From assembly GCF_013407925.2 (NCBI RefSeq), contig NZ_CP060201.1:5503001-5567000 (forward strand): a stretch of DNA of 64,000 nucleotides. Reading direction: 5' to 3'. Below, in pieces: positions 1 to 7,942 of the stretch. Positions within the stretch are counted from its first letter, which is position 1. Each line of letters opens with the position of its first letter. The DNA comes from Pseudomonas protegens. Its GTDB lineage: Bacteria > Pseudomonadota > Gammaproteobacteria > Pseudomonadales > Pseudomonadaceae. The translations under genes and the position numbers were made by a program. The notes below the pieces were generated by a model, which had not been told where the DNA came from, did not search any database, and worked only from the letters and a program-made list of their open reading frames with translations.

Positions 1-1056
1 AAGGAAAGCACCGCGCCGGCCCTCAAGGCCCTGGCCGAGCATGGCGTGGCGGTGAAAGTGCTGACCGGCGACAACGAGCTGGTGACGGCCAAGATCTGCC
101 GCGAAGTGGGCCTGGAGCAGCAGGGCCTGCTGATGGGCAACGACATCGAGCGCATGAGCGACGAGCAACTGGCCAAGGCGGTGGAAACCACCAATGTCTT
201 CGCCAAGCTGACCCCGACCCACAAGGAACGGATCGTCCGCCTGCTCAAGGCCAACGGCCATGTGGTGGGGTTCATGGGCGACGGGATCAACGATGCGCCG
301 GCGCTGCGCACCGCCGACATCGGTATTTCGGTGGACAGCGCGGTGGACATCGCCAAGGAAGCGGCGGACATCATCCTCCTGGAAAAGAGCCTGATGGTGC
401 TGGAGGAGGGCGTGCTGGAAGGGCGCCGGACCTTCGCCAACATGCTCAAGTACATCAAGATGACCGCCAGCTCGAACTTCGGCAACGTGTTCTCGGTGCT
501 GGTGGCCAGTGCCTTCATCCCGTTCCTGCCGATGCTGCCGATGCACCTCCTGGTGCAGAACCTGCTGTATGACATTTCGCAGATCGCCATTCCCTTCGAC
601 AACGTCGACGAGGACATGCTCAAGCAACCCCAGCGCTGGCAGCCGGCGGACGTCGGGCGCTTCATGATGTTCTTCGGGCCGATCAGCTCGATCTTCGACA
701 TCACCACCTTTGCCCTGATGTGGTACGTGTTCGACGCCAACACCCCGGACCACCAGACCCTGTTCCAATCCGGCTGGTTCGTGGTCGGGCTGCTGACCCA
801 GACCCTGATCGTGCACATGATCCGCACGCCGAAGATTCCGTTCCTGCAGAGCCGCGCGGCCACGCCGCTGCTGGTGATGACCGGGATCATCATGGCGGTG
901 GGGATCTTCCTGCCGATGGGCCCTTTGGCGCACTACTTCAAGCTGCAGGCGCTGCCGTCGCTGTACTTCGTGTTCCTGCCGCTGATCCTGCTGGCCTACA
1001 TGATCCTGACCCAGGCGGTGAAGGGCTTCTACGTGCGCCGCTTCGGCTGGCAATAG
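1..1056 (+). CDS. mgtA: Magnesium-translocating P-type ATPase, C-terminal part (5' end outside window)
   Basis: The reading frame is open from base 1, so this is the last 351 residues of a longer protein. It carries the P-type ATPase P-domain signatures TGDN (about residue 22) and GDGINDAP (about residue 93), followed by six hydrophobic membrane segments with the pattern of MgtA/MgtB-class importers. The family pumps Mg2+ across the inner membrane using ATP. The phosphorylated DKTGT motif lies upstream of the window. An MgtC-family gene follows about 110 bases downstream, the usual partner of Mg2+ ATPases, which supports the mgtA assignment over a Ca2+ or K+ pump. Confidence 0.92.
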   Translation, partial: KESTAPALKALAEHGVAVKVLTGDNELVTAKICREVGLEQQGLLMGNDIERMSDEQLAKAVETTNVFAKLTPTHKERIVRLLKANGHVVGFMGDGINDAPALRTADIGISVDSAVDIAKEAADIILLEKSLMVLEEGVLEGRRTFANMLKYIKMTASSNFGNVFSVLVASAFIPFLPMLPMHLLVQNLLYDISQIAIPFDNVDEDMLKQPQRWQPADVGRFMMFFGPISSIFDITTFALMWYVFDANTPDHQTLFQSGWFVVGLLTQTLIVHMIRTPKIPFLQSRAATPLLVMTGIIMAVGIFLPMGPLAHYFKLQALPSLYFVFLPLILLAYMILTQAVKGFYVRRFGWQ

Positions 1057-1062
1057 TGGAGT

Positions 1063-1093
1063 AGCGGCAAGCTTTAAGCGGCAAGCGGCAAGT
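1063..1093. repeat. Short GGCAAGC-type degenerate repeat
   Basis: The unit GCGGCAAG occurs three times with a CTTTAA interruption just after the mgtA stop. Related GCAAGC-rich strings follow other genes in this window, at about 30889, 34172, 42664 and 43731. Confidence 0.5.
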
Positions 1094-1165
1094 TTCGAGT
1101 TCGTGGCGTACAGCTTGTAACGTGCGGCTTGTAGCTTGTCGCCAGCAGCCAAGAGGACCTTCGCC

Positions 1166-1882
1166 ATGCAAGCCCTGCACAACATCAACCTGGACTCGCT
1201 GATCGACACCCTGGTCAGCCTCAGCGCGGCCTTCATCCTCGGTGGCCTGATCGGCTTCGAGCGCCAGTACCGGCAGCGCACCGCGGGCTTGCGCACCAAC
1301 GTGCTGGTGGCGGTGGGCGCGGCGATCTTCGTCGACATGGCCAACCGCCTGGGCGGTGCCGACGGCGCGGTGCGGGTGGTGGCCTACGTGGTGTCGGGCA
1401 TCGGCTTTCTCGGCGCCGGGGTGATCATGCGCGAGGAGGGCAACGTCCGTGGCCTGAACACCGCGGCCACCCTCTGGGCCTCGGCGGCGGTGGGCGCCTG
1501 CGCTGGCGCCGACCTGATCCTCGAGGCGTTGCTCGGCACGCTGTTCGTGCTGGCCGCCAATACCCTGTTGCGGCCGATCGTCAACAACATCAACCGCCAG
1601 CCGCTGGACGTGATCTCGGCGGAGGTCACCAACATCGTCTACGTGATTGCCCACCGTTCGAAACAGAAGGCGGTGTTCGCCCTGCTGGAAGCCGAGCTGG
1701 AACGCAGCAACTACCCGGCCAGCGATGTCGATGTGCATGCCTTTGGCAATGACGATGTGGAGATCGAGGCGACCCTGGCCAGCACCTCGGTGGACGGTGA
1801 CGAACTGGACGCGCTGGTGGCGCGGCTGTCCACCTCGGCCCTGGTGCAGCAGGCGTTCTGGAGCCCGAGCACCACCGAGTGA
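1166..1882 (+). CDS. mgtC: MgtC/SapB-family membrane protein
   Basis: The 238-residue protein starts at the ATG preceded by AAGAGGACC, giving an N-terminus MQALHNIN; an earlier TTG at 1136 is less likely. The N-terminal two thirds holds several hydrophobic helices with the MgtC signatures GLIGFERQYRQ and GIGFLGAGVIMRE. The last third is soluble and resembles the ACT-like C-terminal domain of full-length MgtC. In other bacteria MgtC supports growth at low Mg2+ and survival in macrophages, partly by acting on the F-type ATP synthase. It sits directly behind a Mg2+ ATPase, so both are probably induced by Mg2+ limitation. Confidence 0.88.
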   Translation: MQALHNINLDSLIDTLVSLSAAFILGGLIGFERQYRQRTAGLRTNVLVAVGAAIFVDMANRLGGADGAVRVVAYVVSGIGFLGAGVIMREEGNVRGLNTAATLWASAAVGACAGADLILEALLGTLFVLAANTLLRPIVNNINRQPLDVISAEVTNIVYVIAHRSKQKAVFALLEAELERSNYPASDVDVHAFGNDDVEIEATLASTSVDGDELDALVARLSTSALVQQAFWSPSTTE

Positions 1883-2206
1883 CCATTGTGCGTTGACGGC
1901 CTTGCGCGGTCTTTCTCGGTTCTCAGAGGCGTGTGCCGGTTTACAGGAAAAGCCTTACATCAAAACAAGACCGTGCCCGTCTGCAAAAAGCGGGTGGCGA
2001 TTTAAGGTAGTGGACAACCTTTTACCGAGATGGCGATCGGAACTGTGTGACAGCTGACTTGTCCGAAAAAATCGTCAGCAAGCCCATTCTGGGCGTGGTT
2101 TTCAGATTAATCCTAGAGAAAACCCTATGACACTTCCCTAGCCTTCTACCGATCTAGGAGGAAGGCCGGCAGTCGCCGGTCGTAGTCTCAAAAGCAGGAT
2201 CCAGAA
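1883..2206. other. Intergenic stretch upstream of the receiver-domain gene
   Basis: I see no gene here. Two small inverted repeats precede the next start codon: GCCTTC (2141-2146) with GAAGGC (2161-2166), and CCGGC/GCCGG at about 2165-2178. They could shape the 5' leader of the receiver gene. I do not recognise a regulatory motif. Confidence 0.3.
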
Positions 2207-2659
2207 ATGTCCAATAGAGCGCTGCGCATACTGATTGCCGATGATCAACATTTTCATCGGATGCAGATCGAACGAACCCTGAATCAACTCAATTACTACC
2301 GCATTGCCCCCGTGCACACGCTGGAGGAACTGCTTTCGCTGGTGGAGTACGCCTGCGATCCGTTCGATCTGCTGATCATCAACGGCACCCTGGCCACCCA
2401 CAGCGGTTTCGATCTGCTGGATTTCTGCCTGGACAACCCCCAGCTCGGTCACGCCCTGATCTACGACAGCCAGTGCTTTCCTCCCATTCCCAGCAGCCTG
2501 CGGCACCGGATCCAGGCCAGTCGCGCCGAGTTGCCGGACAGCGACGCGATCCGGCGCCTGATGCAGCAGATCGATCCACCGGTGTTCAGGAGCCCCAGGT
2601 CGGGCATTCAGTGGCTGCCGGAACTGCAGCACGGCGGCTGGCGCGCCAGTGCCAATTGA
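2207..2659 (+). CDS. Degenerate CheY-like receiver protein lacking the phospho-acceptor Asp
   Basis: This 150-residue protein is a stand-alone receiver-like domain. It begins with the beta-1/acidic pair pattern LRILIADDQ (Asp12-Asp13), but the position expected to hold the phosphorylated Asp is Asn59 in DLLIING. The conserved Lys before the last helix is also not recognisable. No DNA-binding or enzymatic domain follows. By family knowledge such pseudo-receivers work without phosphorylation, through protein-protein contacts. AGGATCC precedes the ATG, and a strong terminator follows, so it looks monocistronic. Its partner is unknown. Confidence 0.75.
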   Translation: MSNRALRILIADDQHFHRMQIERTLNQLNYYRIAPVHTLEELLSLVEYACDPFDLLIINGTLATHSGFDLLDFCLDNPQLGHALIYDSQCFPPIPSSLRHRIQASRAELPDSDAIRRLMQQIDPPVFRSPRSGIQWLPELQHGGWRASAN

Positions 2660-2677
2660 TTGAATCGCGCTCTATGC

Positions 2678-2706
2678 AAAACGGCATCCCCAGGGATGCC
2701 GTTTTA
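2678..2706 (+). terminator. Rho-independent terminator
   Basis: A near-perfect hairpin (AAAACGGCATCCC pairing with GGGATGCCGTTTT) ends in a T-run, 19 bases after the receiver stop codon. The A-run on the other arm lets it also serve the convergent LysR gene. Confidence 0.85.
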
Positions 2707-2750
2707 CGTTGCGCTGCGGGCAAGGCGTCGCCGATGGAGCCGGCGTCGGC

Positions 2751-3656
2751 TCAGGCCATGTCGCTGTGGCTGAACTCCTCGCCGAGAAAGTCGATCAGGC
2801 TGCGCACCGAAGGCAGCAGGCCACGGCGCGACGGGAAGATCGCATGCACGATCCCGCAGCGCGGCGCCCAGCCGGGCACCAGTTCCTGCAGGCGTCCGGC
2901 GTCCAGGTCTTGGCGAACCACCACCTTGGGCAGGTGGACGATACCGATGCCCGCCAGCACCGCATGCCGCAGCGCCAGCAAGTCATCGGTGACCATCCGC
3001 GGCCGGTGGCGAATCAGCGCCTCGGCGCCGTCCGGCCCCAGCAGCTGCCATTGATAGTCGCGCTGCGCCGCTCCCCAATGCAGGCTCGGCAGGCCGCTGA
3101 GATCGGCCGGTGCCGCCGGGCTCGACAGGCGCTGGAGAAAGTCCGGATGCCCCACCAGGCACTGGGTGCTGTTGCCCAGCACCTTCATCACCAGGTCGGT
3201 GTTTTCCAGGGGCGGGAAGCGCACCCGCAGGGCAATGTCGAAACCTTCGTGGATCAGGTCGACCCGGCGATTGGTGCTTTCGATGAACAGCTCCACCAGC
3301 GGGTACTTGAGCATGAAGCGGGTCAGCATCGGCCCGACCCAGGAATTGAGCAGCGCCGTGGGGCAGGCCACCCGCACCAGGCCCTGGGGTTCGGAGCGAT
3401 TGCGTTCGATGACTTCCGCCGCGCCCTCGGCTTCGACCCGCATGGCCAGGCAGCGCTGGTAATACTCCTGGCCGATCTCGGTCAGGGAGCAATGACGGCT
3501 GGTGCGCTGGATCAGGCGCACGCCGAGGCGCTCCTCCAACTGGGCAATTCGCCGGCTGAGCTTGGACTTGGGCATGTCCAGGGCCCGCCCGGCCGCGGCA
3601 AATCCCCGGTGCTCGACCACTTGGGTGAAGTAGTAGAGGGTGTTCAGGTCTTCCAA
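2751..3656 (-). CDS. LysR-family transcriptional regulator
   Basis: The 301-residue protein has an N-terminal winged helix-turn-helix (residues 1-60, FTQVVEHRGFAAAGRALD followed by RRIAQLEERLGVRL) and a periplasmic-binding-protein-like effector domain. It is divergent from a pirin gene, with about 100 bases between the two starts. A palindrome GTTCT-N6-AGAAC lies immediately upstream of its start codon and is a good autoregulatory site. LysR-type proteins usually regulate the divergent gene, so pirin and the following YcaC-like hydrolase are the likely targets. The inducer cannot be read from sequence. Confidence 0.9.
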   Translation of the reverse strand: MEDLNTLYYFTQVVEHRGFAAAGRALDMPKSKLSRRIAQLEERLGVRLIQRTSRHCSLTEIGQEYYQRCLAMRVEAEGAAEVIERNRSEPQGLVRVACPTALLNSWVGPMLTRFMLKYPLVELFIESTNRRVDLIHEGFDIALRVRFPPLENTDLVMKVLGNSTQCLVGHPDFLQRLSSPAAPADLSGLPSLHWGAAQRDYQWQLLGPDGAEALIRHRPRMVTDDLLALRHAVLAGIGIVHLPKVVVRQDLDAGRLQELVPGWAPRCGIVHAIFPSRRGLLPSVRSLIDFLGEEFSHSDMA

Positions 3657-3660
3657 GATC

Positions 3661-3676
3661 GTTCTCCAAATAGAAC
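3661..3676. promoter_or_regulatory. Putative LysR operator, GTTCT-N6-AGAAC
   Basis: A perfect 5+5 inverted repeat (GTTCTCCAAATAGAAC) lies in the divergent promoter region between the LysR and pirin genes, abutting the LysR start. The spacing fits a LysR-type T-N11-A-like site. Binding is inferred. Confidence 0.5.
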
Positions 3677-3756
3677 GCTAAGGGCGATTTTCGCAGTCTA
3701 GCGCGGCAAAGGTGCGAGTTTTAAGGTGTGCCCATCAGAAAGTTCTGGAGGGCAAC

Positions 3757-4632
3757 ATGAAAAACATCATTGGTATCTACACCGCTCCCCGGCCCCATTG
3801 GGTCGGCGACGGCTTCCCGGTCCGCACCCTGTTTTCCTACGACAACCTGGGCCAGCACATCAGCCCGTTCCTGCTGCTGGATCATGCCGGACCCGCGCAA
3901 TTCAGCCCCACCAGCGCCCGCCGTGGCGTCGGTGAGCATCCCCATCGCGGTTTCGAAACGGTGACCATCGTCTACGACGGCGAAGTGGAGCATCGCGACT
4001 CCACCGGCAGCGGCGGCAAGATCGGCCCGGGCGACGTGCAGTGGATGACCGCGGCCTCGGGGATCCTCCACGAGGAGTTCCATTCCGCCGACTTCGGCCG
4101 GCGTGGCGGCAACCTGGAAATGGTCCAGCTGTGGGTCAACCTGCCGGCGAAGGACAAGCTGGCCGCGCCCGGTTACCAGACCATCGTCGCGGCGGACATC
4201 CCGCAGATCCCCCTGCCTGGACACGCCGGCAGCCTGCGCCTGATCGCCGGTGAGTTCGACGGCCAGCAGGGTCCGGCCCGCACCTTCACCCCGATCGATG
4301 TCTGGGACCTGCGCTTGCAGTCCGGCAAGCACCTGGAGCTGCCCCTGAAGGCGGGGCGCAACACCGCCCTGGTGCTGCTGCGTGGCGCCTTGCAGGTCAA
4401 TGGCCGGGAGCGGGTGGAGCAAGGGCAACTGGCGCTGTTTGAGCACGACGGCGACCTGATCAGCCTGCAAGCCAGCAACGACGCCATTGTGCTGCTGCTC
4501 AGCGGCGAGCCCATCGACGAACCCATCGTCGGCCACGGCCCGTTCGTGATGAACAGCGAAGCGGAAATTCATCAGGCCTTCATCGACTTCCAGTCGGGAC
4601 GCTTCGGCCGGATGGACGCAGGCGGTCACTGA
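3757..4632 (+). CDS. Pirin-family protein
   Basis: The 291-residue bicupin starts at the ATG after CTGGAGGG. The N-terminal cupin contains the pirin signature with the metal ligands: HPHRGFET, then HRDSTG, and ILHEEF at about residues 109-114. Some pirins are Fe-dependent quercetin dioxygenases and others act as redox-sensitive regulatory partners, so the reaction cannot be fixed from sequence. The gene is followed by an isochorismatase-fold hydrolase and is divergent from a LysR regulator, forming a compact module. The start at 3712 in the same frame lacks a ribosome binding site. Confidence 0.88.
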   Translation: MKNIIGIYTAPRPHWVGDGFPVRTLFSYDNLGQHISPFLLLDHAGPAQFSPTSARRGVGEHPHRGFETVTIVYDGEVEHRDSTGSGGKIGPGDVQWMTAASGILHEEFHSADFGRRGGNLEMVQLWVNLPAKDKLAAPGYQTIVAADIPQIPLPGHAGSLRLIAGEFDGQQGPARTFTPIDVWDLRLQSGKHLELPLKAGRNTALVLLRGALQVNGRERVEQGQLALFEHDGDLISLQASNDAIVLLLSGEPIDEPIVGHGPFVMNSEAEIHQAFIDFQSGRFGRMDAGGH

Positions 4633-4696
4633 CCGGCTGCACTGGCGCGGCTCGCATCGGCCACTAGGCTTTGGCAGTCGCGCGCTACACCCCGAC

Positions 4697-4723
4697 GCCC
4701 GCCCTTGCCCCGGCGGGGCGGGC
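4697..4723 (+). terminator. GC-rich hairpin after pirin
   Basis: GCCCGCCC (4697-4704) pairs with GGGCGGGC (4716-4723) in the gap between pirin and the YcaC-like gene. No clear T-run follows, so it may be an mRNA-stabilising hairpin or a weak terminator. Confidence 0.35.
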
Positions 4724-4778
4724 CATGGGTTTCATTCCCGCCGGGTCATCCGGCATCGATCATTAGCGAGGACTCACC

Positions 4779-5405
4779 ATGACTAACGCCTACCAACGTC
4801 TCGACAAGGAAAACGCCGCCGTGCTGCTGGTGGATCACCAGGCCGGCCTGCTGTCGCTGGTCCGCGATATCGAGCCCGATCGTTTCAAGAACAACGTGCT
4901 GGCCCTGGCCGACCTGGCCAAGTACTTCAAGCTGCCGACCATCCTCACCACCAGTTTCGAAACCGGCCCCAACGGCCCGCTGGTGCCGGAGCTCAAGGCG
5001 CTGTTTCCCGACGCGCCCTACATCGCCCGGCCGGGCCAGATCAACGCCTGGGACAACGAAGACTTCGTCAAGGCGATCAAGGCCACCGGCAAGAAGCAAC
5101 TGATCATCGCCGGGGTGGTCACCGAGGTGTGCGTGGCGTTCCCGGCACTCTCGGCCCTGGAGGAGGGGTTTGAAGTGTTCGTGGTCACCGACGCTTCCGG
5201 CACCTTCAATGCCCTGACCCGGGATTCGGCCTGGAACCGCATGTCCAATGCCGGCGCGCAACTGATGACCTGGTTCGGCCTGGCCTGCGAGCTGCATCGC
5301 GACTGGCGCAACGACGTCGAAGGCCTGGCGACCCTGTTCTCCAACCACATCCCGGACTACCGCAACCTGATGACCAGCTACAACACCCTGACCCAGGGCA
5401 AATAA
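4779..5405 (+). CDS. ycaC: YcaC-like isochorismatase-superfamily hydrolase
   Basis: The 208-residue protein is very similar in recollection to E. coli YcaC over its whole length. It has the isochorismatase-fold catalytic Asp19 (LLVDHQAG) and nucleophile Cys118 (GVVTEVCVAFP). These enzymes hydrolyse amide or related bonds; the physiological substrate of YcaC is not established. It lies 146 bases downstream of pirin in the same direction and probably belongs to the same LysR-controlled group. A 17-bp perfect hairpin follows. Confidence 0.88.
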   Translation: MTNAYQRLDKENAAVLLVDHQAGLLSLVRDIEPDRFKNNVLALADLAKYFKLPTILTTSFETGPNGPLVPELKALFPDAPYIARPGQINAWDNEDFVKAIKATGKKQLIIAGVVTEVCVAFPALSALEEGFEVFVVTDASGTFNALTRDSAWNRMSNAGAQLMTWFGLACELHRDWRNDVEGLATLFSNHIPDYRNLMTSYNTLTQGK

Positions 5406-5450
5406 GCTCCTGGCGCGGCGGATCGCAGCCCAGCCGGAGCCTGCGAAAAC

Positions 5451-5490
5451 CAACCGGCGGTGAGGGCGTGCATGCCCTCACCGCCGGTTG
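5451..5490 (+). terminator. Long perfect hairpin downstream of ycaC
   Basis: A 17-bp perfect inverted repeat (arms 5451-5467 and 5474-5490, loop GTGCAT) starts about 45 bases after the ycaC stop. It lacks a T-run but is stable enough to end or protect the transcript. Confidence 0.6.
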
Positions 5491-5615
5491 TGCGTTGGCC
5501 ATGCGCGGCACAGTCTGGCACTGGCGGCAGGCGCCGCGCCCTGGGCCTTTGCAGCTATACCTGCTCCTGTGCCTTTCGTGAGATCGTGCCGCCATTGTCC
5601 TGCTGGAGTTACCCG

Positions 5616-7058
5616 ATGCTTGCCCCCTTTGCCGATCACCTGCTGTTGGCCGCGCTGGCGCTGTTGCTTTTGGATCTGGCCCTTTGGCACCTGATCGGCC
5701 GCCAGGGCGATCGCTGGAAGCTGGCGGTGCGGGTGCTGATCTTTTGCCTGTACAGCCTGATGCTGTTCAACCAGGGCCTGAGCCCGATGCAGACCGCGCC
5801 CTGGCCGGACGATGTACCGCTGCACCTGGCGGCCACCGGTTTGCAGATCGGTTGGTGGCTGTTCGGCGCGCGGACCCTGACGGTGCTGCTGGGCACCCTG
5901 ATGATGCAGCGGGTCGGCCACACCGGGCGGCTGTTGCAGGACCTGATGGGCGCCCTGATCTTCCTGATCGCCATCATCGCCGCCCTGGCCTACGTGCTGG
6001 ACCTGCCGGTCAAGGGCGTGCTGGCCACCTCCGGAGCCTTGGCGATCATCGTCGGCCTGGCCCTGCAAAGCACCCTCAGCGACCTGTTTTCCGGGCTGGT
6101 GCTCAATACCACCAAGCCCTACCAGATCGATGACTGGATCGCCATCGACGGCACCGAGGGCCGGGTGGTGGACATCGACTGGCGGGCGACCCGGCTGCAG
6201 ACCTCCCAGGGCAGCATGGTGGTGATCCCCAACTCCCTGGCGTCCAAGGCCAAGATCACCAACTTCAGCCGCCCCAGCGATATCTATGGATTGTCCATCA
6301 GCGTGCAGGTCAGCCCCCACGCTCGCCCGCAAAAGGTCATCGAGGCCCTGGAGCGGGCCATGCTTGGCTGCCGTTTCCTGCTCGCCACCCCGGCCCCCAG
6401 CGTGGCCCTGAAAAGCTCCACCAGCAGCGGCGCGGAATACGAGATCAGCGGCTTCGTCGCCACCATGGGGCAGAAGCGCGAGGTGCGAAACCAGCTGTTC
6501 GACCTGGCCTTCCGTCATCTGCAGGCCAGCGGCATCAGCCTGCTGTCCAGCGACGAGCCGGTGCAGAACCCGGCGCTGTCCCGACCCCGGGCGCTGCTGG
6601 ACGCCTCCAGTATCTTTTCCACCTTGCGCCAGGAAGAGAAGGACACTTTCAGCCAGAACATGCAGTTGCAGACCTTCCGCGCCGGCGAAGTCATCCTGCC
6701 GGCGGGGGCGGTCAGCGATCACCTGTTCATCATCGAATCCGGCGTGGTGTCGGTGACTATGCAGCGCGACGGCAAACCCTTTGAAGCCGGACGCATGGGC
6801 CCGGGCGAAGTGATTGGCGAAGCGGGCGTGGTGGCCGAACAGGCCACGGTCGCGCAGTTCTCGGCCAAGACCTTCTGCAGCCTGTACCGCATCGACAACG
6901 AGTTCCTCAAACCCTGCCTTGACGCCCGCCACGACATCGGCGACGCGATGAAGAACCTGCTGGATTTCCGCCAGCACATTGCCCAGAGCCTGGTTCAGAC
7001 ACCGCCCGCACCGGTGGCGAAAAAGGGCTTTCTGCAGTGGTTGCGCAGCCGCACCTGA
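5616..7058 (+). CDS. MscS-type mechanosensitive channel with C-terminal cyclic-nucleotide-binding domain
   Basis: The 480-residue protein starts at the ATG after CTGGAG. Residues 1-150 hold four to five membrane helices, the last being the pore-lining helix (TSGALAIIVGLALQSTLSDLFSG). An MscS beta-domain follows (IDGTEGRVVDIDWRATRLQT, VVIPNS). From about residue 335 there is a cyclic-nucleotide-binding fold (FSQNMQLQTFRAGEVILPAG, DHLFIIESGVVSV, GPGEVIGEAG). This is the architecture called bCNG channels, where ligand binding rather than tension may gate. The nucleotide is not predictable here. Upstream and downstream genes are unrelated. Confidence 0.88.
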   Translation: MLAPFADHLLLAALALLLLDLALWHLIGRQGDRWKLAVRVLIFCLYSLMLFNQGLSPMQTAPWPDDVPLHLAATGLQIGWWLFGARTLTVLLGTLMMQRVGHTGRLLQDLMGALIFLIAIIAALAYVLDLPVKGVLATSGALAIIVGLALQSTLSDLFSGLVLNTTKPYQIDDWIAIDGTEGRVVDIDWRATRLQTSQGSMVVIPNSLASKAKITNFSRPSDIYGLSISVQVSPHARPQKVIEALERAMLGCRFLLATPAPSVALKSSTSSGAEYEISGFVATMGQKREVRNQLFDLAFRHLQASGISLLSSDEPVQNPALSRPRALLDASSIFSTLRQEEKDTFSQNMQLQTFRAGEVILPAGAVSDHLFIIESGVVSVTMQRDGKPFEAGRMGPGEVIGEAGVVAEQATVAQFSAKTFCSLYRIDNEFLKPCLDARHDIGDAMKNLLDFRQHIAQSLVQTPPAPVAKKGFLQWLRSRT

Positions 7059-7077
7059 GGCGTCCCGGCGCGGTTTC

Positions 7078-7842
7078 TCATTTGAAATACGCCCGCGGCG
7101 TGGTCCCGGTCATGGCCTTGAAGAAGGCGATAAAGATGCTGTCACTGGCAAAGCCCAGTTCGAAGGCGGTGTAGCCGATGCTGCGGCCGGTGGCGAGCAG
7201 TTCGATGGCGCGCATCAGCCGCCATTGCTGGCGCCACTGCTGGTAACCCAGGCCGGTTTCGCGCTGGAAGATCCGGCCGATGGTGCGGCTGCTGGCGCCG
7301 ACCCGGGTGGCCAGCACTTGCAGCTCCGGTGGCAGGCACTGCAGGTCGTCCAGCAGCGGTTGCAGGCGTTTGTCCCGGGGCAGGGGCAAGGACAGTGGCT
7401 GGTGCAGCGCGGCACCGATTTCTTCGAGGCACAGGCCCAACAGGTGCGGGTAGCGGCCCTGGCTCCAGTCGCAATCGAACGCCGCCAGGGCCATGGGTTC
7501 CAGCACGGCGCGCAGTAGGGGGCTGACATCAATCACCGCCACGTCCGCCGGCAGGCGCGGACTGAGTTCGACGCTGAAATACAGCGAGCGGTAATCCACG
7601 CTCTGCTGCATTTGCGCCCGGTGCTGCACCCCGCCGGGAATCCAGGCCGCCCGCGAGGGCGGCAACAGGCACAGGCGGTCGGCCAGGGTGATCCGGGTGC
7701 AGCCCTGGCGGGTGTACAGCAGTTGTCCGCGTCGGTGCCGGTGCAGGCCGGAATCATGATCGCCGAGGGTGGCGGCAATGCCGATCACTGGCGCGCTGAA
7801 GGGGTCCGGGTCGAAGCGTGCCTGGGGATCGAGCCATGCCAT
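7078..7842 (-). CDS. AraC-family transcriptional regulator
   Basis: The 254-residue protein has an N-terminal cupin-like sensor (HRHRRGQLLYTRQGC) and a C-terminal pair of helix-turn-helix motifs (LATRVGASSRTIGRIF; IGYTAFELGFASDSIFIAFFKAMTG). The start at MAWLDPQ is preferred, because a longer frame to 7974 would run into the divergent MFS gene. The layout resembles E. coli NimR/NimT, where an AraC regulator represses a divergent drug exporter, so control of the neighbouring MFS gene is likely. Confidence 0.87.
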   Translation of the reverse strand: MAWLDPQARFDPDPFSAPVIGIAATLGDHDSGLHRHRRGQLLYTRQGCTRITLADRLCLLPPSRAAWIPGGVQHRAQMQQSVDYRSLYFSVELSPRLPADVAVIDVSPLLRAVLEPMALAAFDCDWSQGRYPHLLGLCLEEIGAALHQPLSLPLPRDKRLQPLLDDLQCLPPELQVLATRVGASSRTIGRIFQRETGLGYQQWRQQWRLMRAIELLATGRSIGYTAFELGFASDSIFIAFFKAMTGTTPRAYFK

Positions 7843-7942
7843 GTTTGTCCGATTTCCACTGTTTGTTGGCGGGATTGCGATAATACGCCAGCCTCGCCTG
7901 CCTAGAATCGCCGGCATATTTTTTTTTGCCGAGTCCCGCCTG

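Noticed and set aside
23..1056. Possibility that the first gene is a Ca2+ or K+ ATPase
   Set aside because: The C-terminal membrane region and the adjacent mgtC favour a Mg2+ ATPase; the decisive N-terminal part is outside the window.
3721..4629. 302-codon frame antisense to pirin
   Set aside because: Shadow of the well-supported pirin gene; no recognisable domain.
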